Positions 22,455-31,400 are shown, numbered from the stretch's first letter. The stretch is 64,000 bases of DNA from Sabulicella glaciei (GCF_026183895.1 NZ_JAPFQI010000008.1:62001-126000); one strand, 5' to 3'. Numbers and translations are program-made. The notes: generated from the letters alone by a model not told the origin.

Positions 22455-22955
22455 TCAGGCCGCCTTTGCGGCTTCCGGGTTCACCGCGGTCTCCGCGAGG
22501 CGAGTCAGCAGCTCATCGGTCTGCTTCTCCTCCTCGAGGTTCTGCTGGAGCAGGTCGGTGATCTCGCTCTTGCCGGCGGCGTTGGCCCAGGCGATCAGCG
22601 TGCCGTAGCGGGCGATCTCGTAATGCTCGACGCATTGCGCCGCCGCCAAGAGGCCCGCGTCGCGCACCGGGCTCGGCTCCGGCGCTTCCTCCATCAGTTC
22701 GGAGGCTTCCTCCAGGATGCCGTTCATCGCTTCGCAGGTGACGCCCTGGGCGCGCTTGCCCAGGATCTCGAAAACCTGCTGCAGTCGCTCGATCTGCGTC
22801 TGCGTCTGCTCGCGATGCAGGGTGAAGGCCTGCTTCAGCTCGGGGTGCTGCGCCGCGCGGGCCTGCTTGTTCAGCGCCTTCAGGATCTGACGCTCGGCGT
22901 AGTAGATGTCCTTGAGGGTATCGAGAAACAGCTTGTCGAGATTCATGGTTGCCAT
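22455..22955 (-). CDS. YciE/YciF-family ferritin-like stress protein (DUF892)
   Basis: 166 aa, all helical. LDTLKDIYYAERQILKALNKQA and the paired ExxH-type helices (VEHYEIARYGTL, NLEEEKQTDELL) fit the DUF892 four-helix bundle, which may bind a dinuclear metal centre. AGGAGG lies six bases before the ATG. It is 32 bases downstream of a glycosidase gene on the same strand, so it may be cotranscribed. It converges on the FNR gene with a 15-base gap. General stress role known for relatives; substrate unknown. Confidence 0.92.
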   Translation of the reverse strand: MATMNLDKLFLDTLKDIYYAERQILKALNKQARAAQHPELKQAFTLHREQTQTQIERLQQVFEILGKRAQGVTCEAMNGILEEASELMEEAPEPSPVRDAGLLAAAQCVEHYEIARYGTLIAWANAAGKSEITDLLQQNLEEEKQTDELLTRLAETAVNPEAAKAA

Positions 22956-22987
22956 GGAAATCCTCCTGATCGGCGGCTTGGGAACGC

Positions 22988-24097
22988 TCAGGCGGCGCGC
23001 GCGTCGCGCCGGCCTTCGCGCAAGGCGTTCACGGCACGGATGGCGGCGACCTGGCCGGGGCGGAGGTGCCGTCCCTGCACCGCGTCGCGCCGGATCGGGC
23101 CGCAGGGAACGTGGCGGTCATTGTCCCAGCCCGCGTAGTCCATGATCGGATAGACGCAGATCCCCTCCACCGGCACGCCGGCGGCGAGGGCCCTGCCCAC
23201 CTCCTCCGCCACATAGGCCATCCAGGCATCGCCGCGCGGTTCCTCGGCGCCGGTCTCGGCCAGCATCAGTGGCCTGCCGAAGCGCGCATGGGCGTCGGCC
23301 AGCAGACCGGCGAGGCGGCGGAAGCGCCCATCGTCCAGCCAGATCTGCGGTCCGCCCCAGACCCACTGGTTGTGCGGGTAATGGTTGAAGCCCACCACGT
23401 CCACGCTGTCGCGATCCTCGGCGAGGAGCCAATCCACCACCTCGAAGGATCCCTCGTTGTGGCCATGGGCGAGGCGCGCGGATTCCGGGTCGCCCACCTC
23501 GGGCACCACGTTGATCAGGGGTTCGGCGACCACCACCGGCTCGCGCGCACCGGCACGGCGCAACTCCTCGATCACCGCCAAGTGGGCGCGGAAGAGCTGG
23601 CGCTTGAGGTCGTAGCCACGGCCTTCCAGCCAGGGCTCGAAGTGGCCCATGTCGCCGCCGGCCCAGGCCCAGAACGACATCTCGTTCACCGGCACCCAGC
23701 CGCCCACGGGCGCGCCTTCCGCGCGCAGCATCCGCACCGCCGCGCGGGCAAGGCGGGCGACGCGGCCGGGGAACTCGGGCGACATGACATCCAGCCCCTC
23801 GGGCACGCCCCAGTGGCAGATGTCCCAGATCACCTCCACCCCGGCATCACGGGCGGCATGGACGATGGGCAATGCGGAGGACCAGTCGAACCTGCCCTCC
23901 TCCCGCTCGATCAGGTGCCAGCGCAATGCCTCGCGCGTCGTTGCGATCCCCATCTCCCGCATCAGGGCATAGTCCCGCCGGGCATGGAGGTCGTGCGCCG
24001 AGGAGGCGATCGTGTCCACCCGCCGGCGGTCCCGCCGCCGGTGGGTGGAGCCTTCAAATCCGCCCAGGGCAAAGGAGCGGAATCGGCAAGCCGTCAC
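22988..24097 (-). CDS. Clan GH-A glycosidase-like protein
   Basis: 369 aa, TIM-barrel glycosidase of the beta-glucosidase-like type, cytoplasmic (no signal). The acid/base Glu is in WVPVNEMSFW and the nucleophile Glu in LMLAETGAEEP. Other barrel strands read FALGGFEGSTHR, GVEVIWDICHWGVPEGLD and DVVGFNHYPHNQW. The start is a GTG at 24097, six bases after the stop of the glycosyltransferase/UDP-galactopyranose mutase gene, so the two are probably one operon. Likely acts on a galactose- or glucose-containing glycan; the substrate is unproven. Confidence 0.85.
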   Translation of the reverse strand: MTACRFRSFALGGFEGSTHRRRDRRRVDTIASSAHDLHARRDYALMREMGIATTREALRWHLIEREEGRFDWSSALPIVHAARDAGVEVIWDICHWGVPEGLDVMSPEFPGRVARLARAAVRMLRAEGAPVGGWVPVNEMSFWAWAGGDMGHFEPWLEGRGYDLKRQLFRAHLAVIEELRRAGAREPVVVAEPLINVVPEVGDPESARLAHGHNEGSFEVVDWLLAEDRDSVDVVGFNHYPHNQWVWGGPQIWLDDGRFRRLAGLLADAHARFGRPLMLAETGAEEPRGDAWMAYVAEEVGRALAAGVPVEGICVYPIMDYAGWDNDRHVPCGPIRRDAVQGRHLRPGQVAAIRAVNALREGRRDARAA

Positions 24098-24102
24098 TCA
24101 GT

Positions 24103-26394
24103 TCAGGCCTTCTGCGGAGCAGCCACCTGGATGACGGTGCGGGGTGCGCCCGCATCGCGCGTGGCGGGGATAAGGCGCCGCGCCGTGGCGAGGGCCTGGC
24201 CCACCACTTGGTCCATGTTCATGTACCGGTAGGTGCCCAGGCGGCCGAGGAAGGTCACCCCCTTCTCCGCATCCGCCAGCGCCTCGTAGCGCTTGTAGAG
24301 CGCCGCGTTTTCCGGGTTCGGGATCGGATAGTACGGATCGCCCTCGCTCATCGGGAACTCGCGGCACAGGCTGCTCATACGGTGGCTCTGGCCCGTGAGG
24401 TGCTTGAACTCCGTCGTGCGGGTGAAGGGCACGTCGGCGGAAGGCTGGTTCACCGTGCCGACCGGCAGCGCCCATTCCTGCCCCACCGTCTCGTGCTCGA
24501 AGCGGAGCGAGCGATAGGGCAGACGGCCATAGCGATGGTCGAAATACGCATCCACCGGCCCGGTGTAGACGAGATGGCCGAAATTGGCGCGCGGCACCTC
24601 GCGGAAATCCACGCCCGTCATGACCGTGATGTTGCGGTGGTCGAGCATGTTCTCGAACATCCGCGTGTAGCCGTGCAGCGGCATGCACTGGTGCTTGTCG
24701 GTGAAGTAGCGGTCATCCGCGCTGGTACGCGTCGGCACCCGCGCCGTCACCGACCGGTCGAGCTGCGACGGGTCAAGGCCCCACTGCTTGCGGGTGTAGC
24801 CCTCGAAGAACAGCTCGTAGAGGCGGCGGCCCACGGCGGAGATGACGAAATCCTTCGCCGTCTTCACCTCGCCCACCGGCTCGGCCAGGGACTTGAGGAA
24901 GGCTTCCGCGGCGGCGTCGTCCGGCAGATCCACCTCGAACAAGCGCGACAGCGTCGTGCGGTTGATCGGCATGGGGAGGAGCTGACCCTCCACCTCCGCC
25001 AGCACGCGGTGCTCGTAGGGGCGCCACTGGGTGAAGCGCGACAGGTAGGCCAGCACCTCGTCGCTGTTGGTGTGGAAGATGTGCGGCCCATACTTGTGGA
25101 TCAGGATGCCCGCGGCGTCCTGGTGGTCATAGGCGTTGCCGGCGATGTGGTCGCGCCGGTCCACCACCAGGACGCGGTGGCCAGCGGAGGCGATGCGCTC
25201 GGCCATCACGGCGCCCGCGAAGCCCGCGCCCACCACAAGATAGTCCGCCGCCTTGGCGGAGACGACGCGCAGGGCTGGGGCCGCAGCGCCATGGCGCTGC
25301 GCCGCACGGTGCAGCAGCGCGGCCATCGCGGCGTGGATGCCGTCCCAGCTCATGGTGTCCAGCAGCTGGTCCACCTTCGACTGGTCGGGCAGCGCCTTCC
25401 AGGAAAGGGTGCGCTCGCAAGCGGCGATGAAGGCCTCGTGGCCTTTCACCACCTCGACGGCGCCGATCCCCTCGTAACGGGTCACGACATCGGCGACGGG
25501 GGTGGAGACGACCGGCTTGCCGCCGGCCAGGTACTCGGGCGCCTTGGTCGGACTGATGAAGCGCGTCGCCTCGTTCAGCGCGAAGGGCATCAGCGCCACG
25601 TCCCAGTTGGACAGGTAGGAAGGCAGCGTCTTGTAGTCGCGCCCGCCAAGCCAATGGATGTTCGCGCCGCGCGGCAGATCCTCGTCGCGCACCTTCACCA
25701 CCGGGCCGATCATGACGACCTGCCAATCCGGCCGGGCCTCGGCCAGGGCACCGATCAGGTCGAGGTCCAGCCGCTCGTCGATCACGCCGAAATAGCCGAG
25801 GCGCGGCCGCATGATCTCGGCCTGATCAGCCGGATCGGGAAGGCCGGCCAGGGCCTGGGCGAAATGCGCGCGGTCCACGCCGGAAGGGAAGCAGTGGATG
25901 TTGGCGTGCAGGTGCTTCTTCGCCTCGTAGAGCGAGCGGCCGCCGGTGAAGACGACATCGGCCTCGGCGATCAGGCGTCGCTCCAGCTCCGGCAGGTCGG
26001 CGCGAGCGAAGCGGAAGGCCGACAGCTCGTCCATGACGTCATAGGCCAGCGCCCGCCAGGTGACATGCGCGCTCCAGGACCGCATGGCCGGGGTGTAGTA
26101 CCACGCCGCCGCCTCGCCCTTTCCGGCGAGCAGCCCATCCAGCATGCGGCGCATCGTCTCGTCGCCCTCGCCCTGCGCAAGCACGGGAACGCAAACCCGG
26201 ACGCCCGTGCGGGAACAGGTCTCGATGCGGATGGTGGATTCAGGACCAGGGACCGGCTCCTCGACGAAATACACGTCGCGGGCCCGCGCAAAACGCGACA
26301 TGAGATGGTGCGGCCGCTGGAACACCGAGTTCCACCGAAGATGCGAGAAACAGAAGATCGGCGGCAATTCGTTGTTCTGCTTGGAGCCGGTCAT
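24103..26394 (-). CDS. glf: Fusion: glycosyltransferase plus UDP-galactopyranose mutase
   Basis: 763 aa in two enzymes. Residues about 13-365 are a GT-B glycosyltransferase (FSHLRWNSVFQRPHHLM, LGYFGVIDERLDLDL, FISPTKAPEYLAGGKPVVS). Residues about 383-763 are a UDP-galactopyranose mutase: FAD-binding VVGAGFAGAVMAERIA, GPHIFHTN, ELFFEGYTRKQWG, and the FLGRLGTYRYMNMDQVV ending. The mutase makes UDP-galactofuranose, and the fused transferase may use it at once. The ATG at 26394 has AGGGA upstream at seven bases, better than any earlier start. Confidence 0.93.
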   Translation of the reverse strand: MTGSKQNNELPPIFCFSHLRWNSVFQRPHHLMSRFARARDVYFVEEPVPGPESTIRIETCSRTGVRVCVPVLAQGEGDETMRRMLDGLLAGKGEAAAWYYTPAMRSWSAHVTWRALAYDVMDELSAFRFARADLPELERRLIAEADVVFTGGRSLYEAKKHLHANIHCFPSGVDRAHFAQALAGLPDPADQAEIMRPRLGYFGVIDERLDLDLIGALAEARPDWQVVMIGPVVKVRDEDLPRGANIHWLGGRDYKTLPSYLSNWDVALMPFALNEATRFISPTKAPEYLAGGKPVVSTPVADVVTRYEGIGAVEVVKGHEAFIAACERTLSWKALPDQSKVDQLLDTMSWDGIHAAMAALLHRAAQRHGAAAPALRVVSAKAADYLVVGAGFAGAVMAERIASAGHRVLVVDRRDHIAGNAYDHQDAAGILIHKYGPHIFHTNSDEVLAYLSRFTQWRPYEHRVLAEVEGQLLPMPINRTTLSRLFEVDLPDDAAAEAFLKSLAEPVGEVKTAKDFVISAVGRRLYELFFEGYTRKQWGLDPSQLDRSVTARVPTRTSADDRYFTDKHQCMPLHGYTRMFENMLDHRNITVMTGVDFREVPRANFGHLVYTGPVDAYFDHRYGRLPYRSLRFEHETVGQEWALPVGTVNQPSADVPFTRTTEFKHLTGQSHRMSSLCREFPMSEGDPYYPIPNPENAALYKRYEALADAEKGVTFLGRLGTYRYMNMDQVVGQALATARRLIPATRDAGAPRTVIQVAAPQKA

Positions 26395-26401
26395 CAAGTT
26401 G

Positions 26402-26406
26402 TCCCT
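26402..26406 (-). promoter_or_regulatory. Ribosome binding site fixing the glf-fusion start
   Basis: AGGGA on the minus strand, seven bases before the ATG at 26394. The frame is open to 26568, with another ATG at 26409 lacking such a site, so this element decides the start. Confidence 0.6.
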
Positions 26407-26526
26407 CATGGAATGCGCAAGCGGGAACCCGCGGCACGTTCTCGCGTTCACACTGCCAAGGCAGGACTTGAGGGCGGCACGCCGGACTGTTCCCGACGTG
26501 ATGTGAAACGACGTGTTCCCCTTTCG

Positions 26527-26543
26527 GTTGCATGCAATGCAAC
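26527..26543. repeat. Perfect inverted repeat upstream of the glf fusion gene
   Basis: GTTGCAT-GCA-ATGCAAC, seven-base arms around three bases, inside an AT-richer island (about 26520-26570) between upp and the fusion gene. Position and symmetry suggest a dimeric regulator's operator rather than a terminator, because the loop is too small and no T run follows. The regulator is unknown. Confidence 0.55.
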
Positions 26544-26577
26544 ATGACATTTCAATAAAGTCACGCACATGCGAGCA

Positions 26578-27207
26578 CTACTCGGTGCCGAAGCAGCGAT
26601 CCCCCGCATCGCCCAAGCCAGGCACGATGTAGCCGCGCTCGTTCAACTTCTCATCCAGCGCTGCGGCAATCACTGGGACATCGGGATGCGCTGCGCACAG
26701 CGCATGCAGCCCTTCCGGCGCGGCGACCACGCAGGCGAAGCGGATCGTGGTGGCACCCGCCTGCTTCACCCGCGCCACCGCCTGCACGGCGCTGCCGCCC
26801 GTCGCCAGCATCGGGTCCAGCACCAGCGCGCCGCGCGCGGCGAGGTCGCGCGGCAGGCGCACCACGTATTCGCTCGCGACCAGCGTGTGCTCGTCCCGCA
26901 CGAGGCCGAGATGGCCGACCGGCGCTTCCGGCAAGATACCGCGCGCCCCTTCCAGCAGGCCCAGCCCCGCGCGCAGCACGGCGACGAGGCAAGGCTCCGG
27001 CGCGGCCAGCATGCGGGCGCGGGTCGCGGTGACAGGAGTCTCCACCGCCTCCTCCCGCTCCGGCAGGTCGGCCATGGCCTCCATCGTCAGCATCGCGCCG
27101 ATCTCGGCGAGAAGGCGGCGGAAGCCGGCGCTGTCCGTGCGGCGGTCGCGCAGCCGGGCCAGCTTGTGGCGCAGCAGCGCATTGTCGGGGATGCGAAGGC
27201 CGGTCAT
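26578..27207 (-). CDS. upp: Uracil phosphoribosyltransferase
   Basis: Salvages uracil: uracil plus PRPP gives UMP. 209 aa, normal. The PRPP loop LDPMLATGGSA and the C-terminal uracil-binding ERGYIVPGLGDAGDR with the FGTE end are intact. The N-terminus LRIPDNALLRHKLARLRDRRT is typical. It starts seven bases after the MotB-like gene, so it ends a six-gene run from efp. Confidence 0.97.
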   Translation of the reverse strand: MTGLRIPDNALLRHKLARLRDRRTDSAGFRRLLAEIGAMLTMEAMADLPEREEAVETPVTATRARMLAAPEPCLVAVLRAGLGLLEGARGILPEAPVGHLGLVRDEHTLVASEYVVRLPRDLAARGALVLDPMLATGGSAVQAVARVKQAGATTIRFACVVAAPEGLHALCAAHPDVPVIAAALDEKLNERGYIVPGLGDAGDRCFGTE

Positions 27208-27214
27208 GGGCGCG

Positions 27215-28852
27215 TCACCGGTCGGTCAGCCGCACTTCGATGCGGCGGTTGCGGGCATAGGCTTCGGGCGTGTCGGCGGCGTCGAGGGGCTGGTTCTCGC
27301 CAAAGGCCGCGGCGGCGATGCGGTTGGCGGGCAGCCCTGCCTCGATCATCAGATTCGCTACCGCGATGGCGCGGGCAGCCGACAATTCCCAGTTTGAGGC
27401 GAAGCGGCCGCCACGGACCGGGTTGCGGTCGGCATGGCCGTCCACGCGCAGGATCCAGGGGACATCCGCCGGGATGCGCTGCGACAATTCGAGCAGCACC
27501 CGGGACAATTGCCGGATCTGCGCCACGCCCGCCGCGGACAAATCGGCCGAGGCGGGCGGGAAGAGCACCTCGCTCTGGAACACGAAGCGGTCGCCCACCA
27601 CGCGCACCTCGGGCCGGTCGCCCAGCACCTCGCGCAGCCGGCCAAAGAACTCGGAACGGTAGCGCTGCAGTTCCTCGACGCGCTGGGCCAGGGCGGCGTT
27701 CAGCTGGGCGCGAAGGTTCACCACCTGCGCCTCGCTCTCGCGGTCGCGCGACTGGGCGGCGTCCAGCGCGTTGGCAAGGCGGTTCAGCTGCCCGCGCAGC
27801 TCGTCCAGCTGCCGGTTGAGCAGGGCGATCTCCGCCCGGGCGGATTCGGAAAGCCGCTGGGCCTCGGCCTCGCCGGCGCGGCGCTGCCGCTCCTCCTCGC
27901 CCGCGCGGGCGAGGGCGGCGCGGGCCTGGCGCTCCGCCTCGTCGCGCAGGGCGGTGAGGCGGGTGATCTCGCCCTGCAGGCGGGCGAGATCCGCGAGGCG
28001 CGCCTCGATCGTCGCGCGGTCGGCGCGGACGGTGCGGTTCAGCGCCGCCTCCGCCTCGCGCAAAGCCGCCACGTCGCGGCGCGCCTGCTCCAGCTGGGCC
28101 AGGGCCTCCGCCTGGAGGCGGCGAAGCGTGGCGAGGTCGGCGCGCGCGGTCTCCAGCGCGCCTTCCGAGTCACGGGCGCGGCGCTCCGTCTCGGCGAGGC
28201 GCGTCTCGGCCGCGGAGCGCGCGGCGCGTTCGGCCGTGATGGCCCGGGTCTGCTCGGCGATGCGCGCATCGGCCTGGGAGCGGGCGGCGCGTTCGTTGGC
28301 CAGGGCATCGCGCTCGGCGGCGAGTTCCCTGCCCTGCTCGTTCAGGCGCTGGACGGTGCGCGCCGCCTCGCCCGTCGCGGCCTCGGCGCGGCGCAGCGCC
28401 TCGGTCAGCTGCGCCTCGGCACCGGTGAGGCGCTGCGCGGTGCCGGCGCGGGCGGCATCCAGGTCGGCCAGGCGGGCAGCAAGGCGGTCACGCTCGGTCC
28501 GCAGCGATGCGGCTTCCGCCGCGCCCTGCTCGCGCGCCGCCGTCACGGCGCGAAGCTGGGCGGAGAGCGTGTCGCGCGCCCCGGTGGCGGCGCGAAGGTC
28601 GTCGGCGGCGCGGGACAGGAGGCCACGCAACTCCTCCGCCTGGGTGCGCTCCAGCGCCAGCATCTCCGCCAGTTCCGCCGCCTGCCGGTTCAGCCGTTCC
28701 AGCGCCTGGTCGCGCGTGGACAGGGCGGAGGACAGGAAGCCCTGGGCCAACACGAAGACCAGCAGGACGAAGATCGTGACCATGAGCAGCGTGGACAGCG
28801 CATCCACGTAGCCCGGCCAGGGCTCGATGCCCCCGCGCCTAGCCCTGGCCAT
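27215..28852 (-). CDS. MotB/OmpA-like membrane protein with long coiled coil
   Basis: 545 aa. One N-terminal membrane helix (residues 19-41) follows Asp17 in YVDALSTLLMV, the position of the proton-carrying Asp of MotB proteins. About residues 45-410 are an Ala/Arg/Glu-rich coiled coil, much longer than in flagellar MotB. Residues about 430-545 are an OmpA-like peptidoglycan-binding domain (LRVDGHADRNPV, NWELSAARAIAVANLMIEAG, NRRIEVRLTDR). It overlaps the MotA-like gene by 14 bases. Probably the rotor-less stator-type partner of that protein; the driven process is unknown. Confidence 0.88.
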   Translation of the reverse strand: MARARRGGIEPWPGYVDALSTLLMVTIFVLLVFVLAQGFLSSALSTRDQALERLNRQAAELAEMLALERTQAEELRGLLSRAADDLRAATGARDTLSAQLRAVTAAREQGAAEAASLRTERDRLAARLADLDAARAGTAQRLTGAEAQLTEALRRAEAATGEAARTVQRLNEQGRELAAERDALANERAARSQADARIAEQTRAITAERAARSAAETRLAETERRARDSEGALETARADLATLRRLQAEALAQLEQARRDVAALREAEAALNRTVRADRATIEARLADLARLQGEITRLTALRDEAERQARAALARAGEEERQRRAGEAEAQRLSESARAEIALLNRQLDELRGQLNRLANALDAAQSRDRESEAQVVNLRAQLNAALAQRVEELQRYRSEFFGRLREVLGDRPEVRVVGDRFVFQSEVLFPPASADLSAAGVAQIRQLSRVLLELSQRIPADVPWILRVDGHADRNPVRGGRFASNWELSAARAIAVANLMIEAGLPANRIAAAAFGENQPLDAADTPEAYARNRRIEVRLTDR

Positions 28853-29990
28853 GGGGGGGCGGTTCCGCCAGCGCGGTGATGGTGCGCGTCAGCAGCTTGA
28901 TCTCCGAGCGCAGTTCCGCCGTGGATTGGGCACGGCCCTGGGTCACCTCCTCCAGGATGCGCGCGAGGTAGAGTTCGGCGTTGCGCAGATGGGCGCGGCT
29001 CGCCTCGTCCAGGCCGCCATGCTGATGGCTCTGAGCCATGCGTGCCAGGGCGGGCGCGAGGCTTTCCTGCACCTCGGCGACGCGCTGCATCAGGCTCTGG
29101 CCCGCGCGCATCTGGTCGGTGAGGACGGAAAGCCGCTCGGCCAGGGTGGCGAGGGCCTGGGCATTGGCGCCGCGCGACTCCTCGCCCCGCGCCATGACGC
29201 TTTGCAGCGCCTCCAGGTTCTCGGCGGTCTGTTCCAGCAGGGCCTGGAGATAGGCGGGTGCGGAGCCGCCCTCCCCTTCCCCGCCCAGCACGCCGGAGGC
29301 GAGGCGGGTCTGCCCGGCCAGCCAGTCCTCCAGCTCCGTGTAGAAGCGGTTCTGCGCCTGCCCGGCGGTGAGGTCGAGGAAGCCGAGCACCAGCGCGCCC
29401 GCGAGGCCGAGCATGGAGGAGGAGAAGGCCACGCCCATGCCGCGCAGGGGCTGGGCGAGGCCGGACTTGAGCTGGTTGAACAGCGCGTTCACGTCGCCCG
29501 AGCCGAGGCTCATCGCCCCGATCACGTCCGCCACGGCGCTGATGGTCAGCAGGAGGCCCCAGAAAGTGCCCAGCAGGCCGAGGAAGATCAGCAGCCCCGT
29601 GGCGTAGCGCGAGATCTCCCGCTGCTCGTCCAGGCGCGAGGCGATGCCGTCCAGCACCGAGCGCATGGAGGCGGCGGAAAGCGAAAGCCGGTCGGAGCGC
29701 CGCGCCGAGAGCATGGAGGCCATGGGCGCGAGGAGGCGCGGCGAGGGCTGGGCGCGCCCGCCCTCGCGCGGGGCGCGGAAGGCCTGGAGCCACGCCACCT
29801 CCTGCCGCAGCAGCAGCACCTGCCGGATGGTCCAGGCGATGCCGCAGAGCAGCACGAACACGATCACCCCGTTCAGGATGGGGTTGGTCGCGAAGGCGTC
29901 CAGGAGTTCCGCGTGCAGCAGGATGGCCACCACCGCCACCAGCGCGAGGAAGCCCAGCATGCGCCAGAGATAGAGGAGCGGTTGCGTCAT
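28839..29990 (-). CDS. MotA/TolQ/ExbB-like proton channel protein
   Basis: 383 aa. Membrane helices lie near residues 10-27, 41-60, 130-155 and 180-205; ATGLLIFLGLLGTFWGLLLTI and GMGVAFSSSMLGLAGALVLGFLDL match the third and fourth helices of MotA/TolQ. A helical tail of about 160 residues follows. I prefer the ATG at 29990 (GGTGG upstream) over the GTG at 29999. Together with the MotB-like gene it should form a proton-driven complex anchored to peptidoglycan. No flagellar or tol genes are nearby. Confidence 0.88.
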   Translation of the reverse strand: MTQPLLYLWRMLGFLALVAVVAILLHAELLDAFATNPILNGVIVFVLLCGIAWTIRQVLLLRQEVAWLQAFRAPREGGRAQPSPRLLAPMASMLSARRSDRLSLSAASMRSVLDGIASRLDEQREISRYATGLLIFLGLLGTFWGLLLTISAVADVIGAMSLGSGDVNALFNQLKSGLAQPLRGMGVAFSSSMLGLAGALVLGFLDLTAGQAQNRFYTELEDWLAGQTRLASGVLGGEGEGGSAPAYLQALLEQTAENLEALQSVMARGEESRGANAQALATLAERLSVLTDQMRAGQSLMQRVAEVQESLAPALARMAQSHQHGGLDEASRAHLRNAELYLARILEEVTQGRAQSTAELRSEIKLLTRTITALAEPPPHGQG

Positions 29991-30000
29991 CGCATCCACC

Positions 30001-30546
30001 TTAGCGGTCTGGGGAAGCAGGCGTCACGCCCGGGGGTAGGATGAGCACCCGATCCTCGCCAGAGCCGAGGGCGCGGATGTCCACGCGCCGTCCCTCCAGC
30101 CCGCCTTCCTCCAGGGTCATGCGAACCGCGCGCCCGCGCGCGAGGGACAGGCGGCGCGTGTCGGACAGCTCGCCCGAATCGGCGGCTTCGGCCGGCAGGG
30201 TGACGCGGCCCGTGCTCCGTTCGGCGAGGCGGGCGGCGATGCGCCGTACCGCTTCCGCCTGCTCCGGGTCGAGCGTCGCCGCGCCGGGGGCGAAGCCGAT
30301 CCGCCAGCCGGCGGGCTCGATCTCGGTGATTCCGGGGGCGAGCGGGAATGGCGGGTCGTTCAGCGGCCGGGGCGGCGGGGGCGGCGGTTCGGGCTCCGGT
30401 TCCGGTTCGGGCTCGATGGGGGGCGGCGGGGGCGGCGCGATGGGTGCGGCCCGGGGGGGAGACCGGCGGCGGACGGGACGCGGCCGCTCCTGAGCCCCGG
30501 CGGGAAGCGGGGCCAGCAGGAGCAGCGCCAGCGCCCGCCGGCGCAT
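30001..30546 (-). CDS. Secreted OmpA-like protein with Pro-rich linker
   Basis: 181 aa. Signal peptide (RRRALALLLLAPLPAGAQ), then a Pro/Glu-rich linker (about residues 25-60, with a repeated Glu-Pro run), then an OmpA-like fold (GWRIGFAPGAATLDPEQAEAVRRIA, TRRLSLARGRAVRMTLEEGG). The ATG at 30546 lies two bases after the suhB stop; the frame extends into suhB but without meaning. Located ten bases before the MotA-like gene, so it is probably a periplasmic part of the same system. Confidence 0.82.
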   Translation of the reverse strand: MRRRALALLLLAPLPAGAQERPRPVRRRSPPRAAPIAPPPPPPIEPEPEPEPEPPPPPPRPLNDPPFPLAPGITEIEPAGWRIGFAPGAATLDPEQAEAVRRIAARLAERSTGRVTLPAEAADSGELSDTRRLSLARGRAVRMTLEEGGLEGRRVDIRALGSGEDRVLILPPGVTPASPDR

Positions 30547-30548
30547 CG

Positions 30549-31400
30549 TCAGGCGCTTTCGGGGCGGCGGGCGGCGACGGCAGCGATGCCCTCGCTCACC
30601 GCCTCGCGCAGCCGGGGATGGAAATGCGGGTTCGCCGCGACGACGTTGCCCTCCGAATAGGCGTCGCCGCCATCGGGCGAGGTGACGTAGCCCCCAGCCT
30701 CCCGCACCATGACGAGGCCGGCGGCCATGTCCCACTTGTTCAGGCCGAGTTCCCAGAACCCGTCATAGCGTCCGGCCGCCACCCAGGCGAGGTCGAGCGC
30801 CGCGGAGCCGAATCGCCGGATGCCCGAGACCTGCGGCATCAGCCGCGCCAGGGTCTGCACGAACTCGCCCTTGCGGGGGATGGAGGCGAAGGGGATGCCG
30901 GTGGCGAAGAGGGCCTGGGTCATGTCGCGCCGGCCGGACACGCGCAGGCGCCGGTCGTTCAGGAAGACGCCCATGCCCTTCTCGGCCCAGAACAGCTCGT
31001 CGGCGGCGGGGTTGTAGATGACGCCCGCCATCACCTCGGACTTGTCCTCGCCGACGCGCTTCTCGATGCCGACGGAGATGGCCCAGTGCGGGATGCCGTG
31101 CAGGAAGTTGGTGGTGCCGTCCAGCGGGTCCACCACCCAGCGCCACTCCCAGTCCTTGTCGCCGGAGACGCCGCTTTCCTCCATCAGGAACGCGAAGCCC
31201 GGGCGGGCGCGGGACAGGTCCTCGCGCAGGGAGCGCTCGGCGCGCATGTCCGCCTCGGAAACGAAGTCGCCGGGCGCCTTGGACTGGACCTGGAGCTGCT
31301 CCACCTCGCCGAAGTCGCGCAGCAGGCGGCGGCCCGCCTTGCGGACGGCCGAGACGACGACGTTGAGCGCGGGGGAAAGGCGGGGCGAGGCGCCGGACAT
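30549..31400 (-). CDS. suhB: Inositol-1-monophosphatase family phosphatase
   Basis: Magnesium-dependent phosphatase, 283 aa. Metal-binding motifs are EES near residue 74 and the family signature WVVDPLDGTTNFLHG; the C-terminal WELGLNKWDMAAGLVMVREAGG is the second signature. It removes phosphate from inositol phosphates or similar sugars, and in E. coli SuhB also acts in rRNA transcription. It follows efp by 70 bases and precedes the OmpA-like gene by two. Confidence 0.95.
   Translation of the reverse strand: MSGASPRLSPALNVVVSAVRKAGRRLLRDFGEVEQLQVQSKAPGDFVSEADMRAERSLREDLSRARPGFAFLMEESGVSGDKDWEWRWVVDPLDGTTNFLHGIPHWAISVGIEKRVGEDKSEVMAGVIYNPAADELFWAEKGMGVFLNDRRLRVSGRRDMTQALFATGIPFASIPRKGEFVQTLARLMPQVSGIRRFGSAALDLAWVAAGRYDGFWELGLNKWDMAAGLVMVREAGGYVTSPDGGDAYSEGNVVAANPHFHPRLREAVSEGIAAVAARRPESA

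Noticed and set aside
23872-26547. 891-codon plus-strand frame opposite the glf fusion
   Set aside because: Antisense shadow; no motif, and the minus strand holds two complete enzymes.
27215-29990. Zorya-type anti-phage system (ZorA/ZorB resemble MotA/MotB)
   Set aside because: No helicase or nuclease partner (ZorC, ZorD or ZorE) is adjacent; the operon context is efp, suhB and upp.
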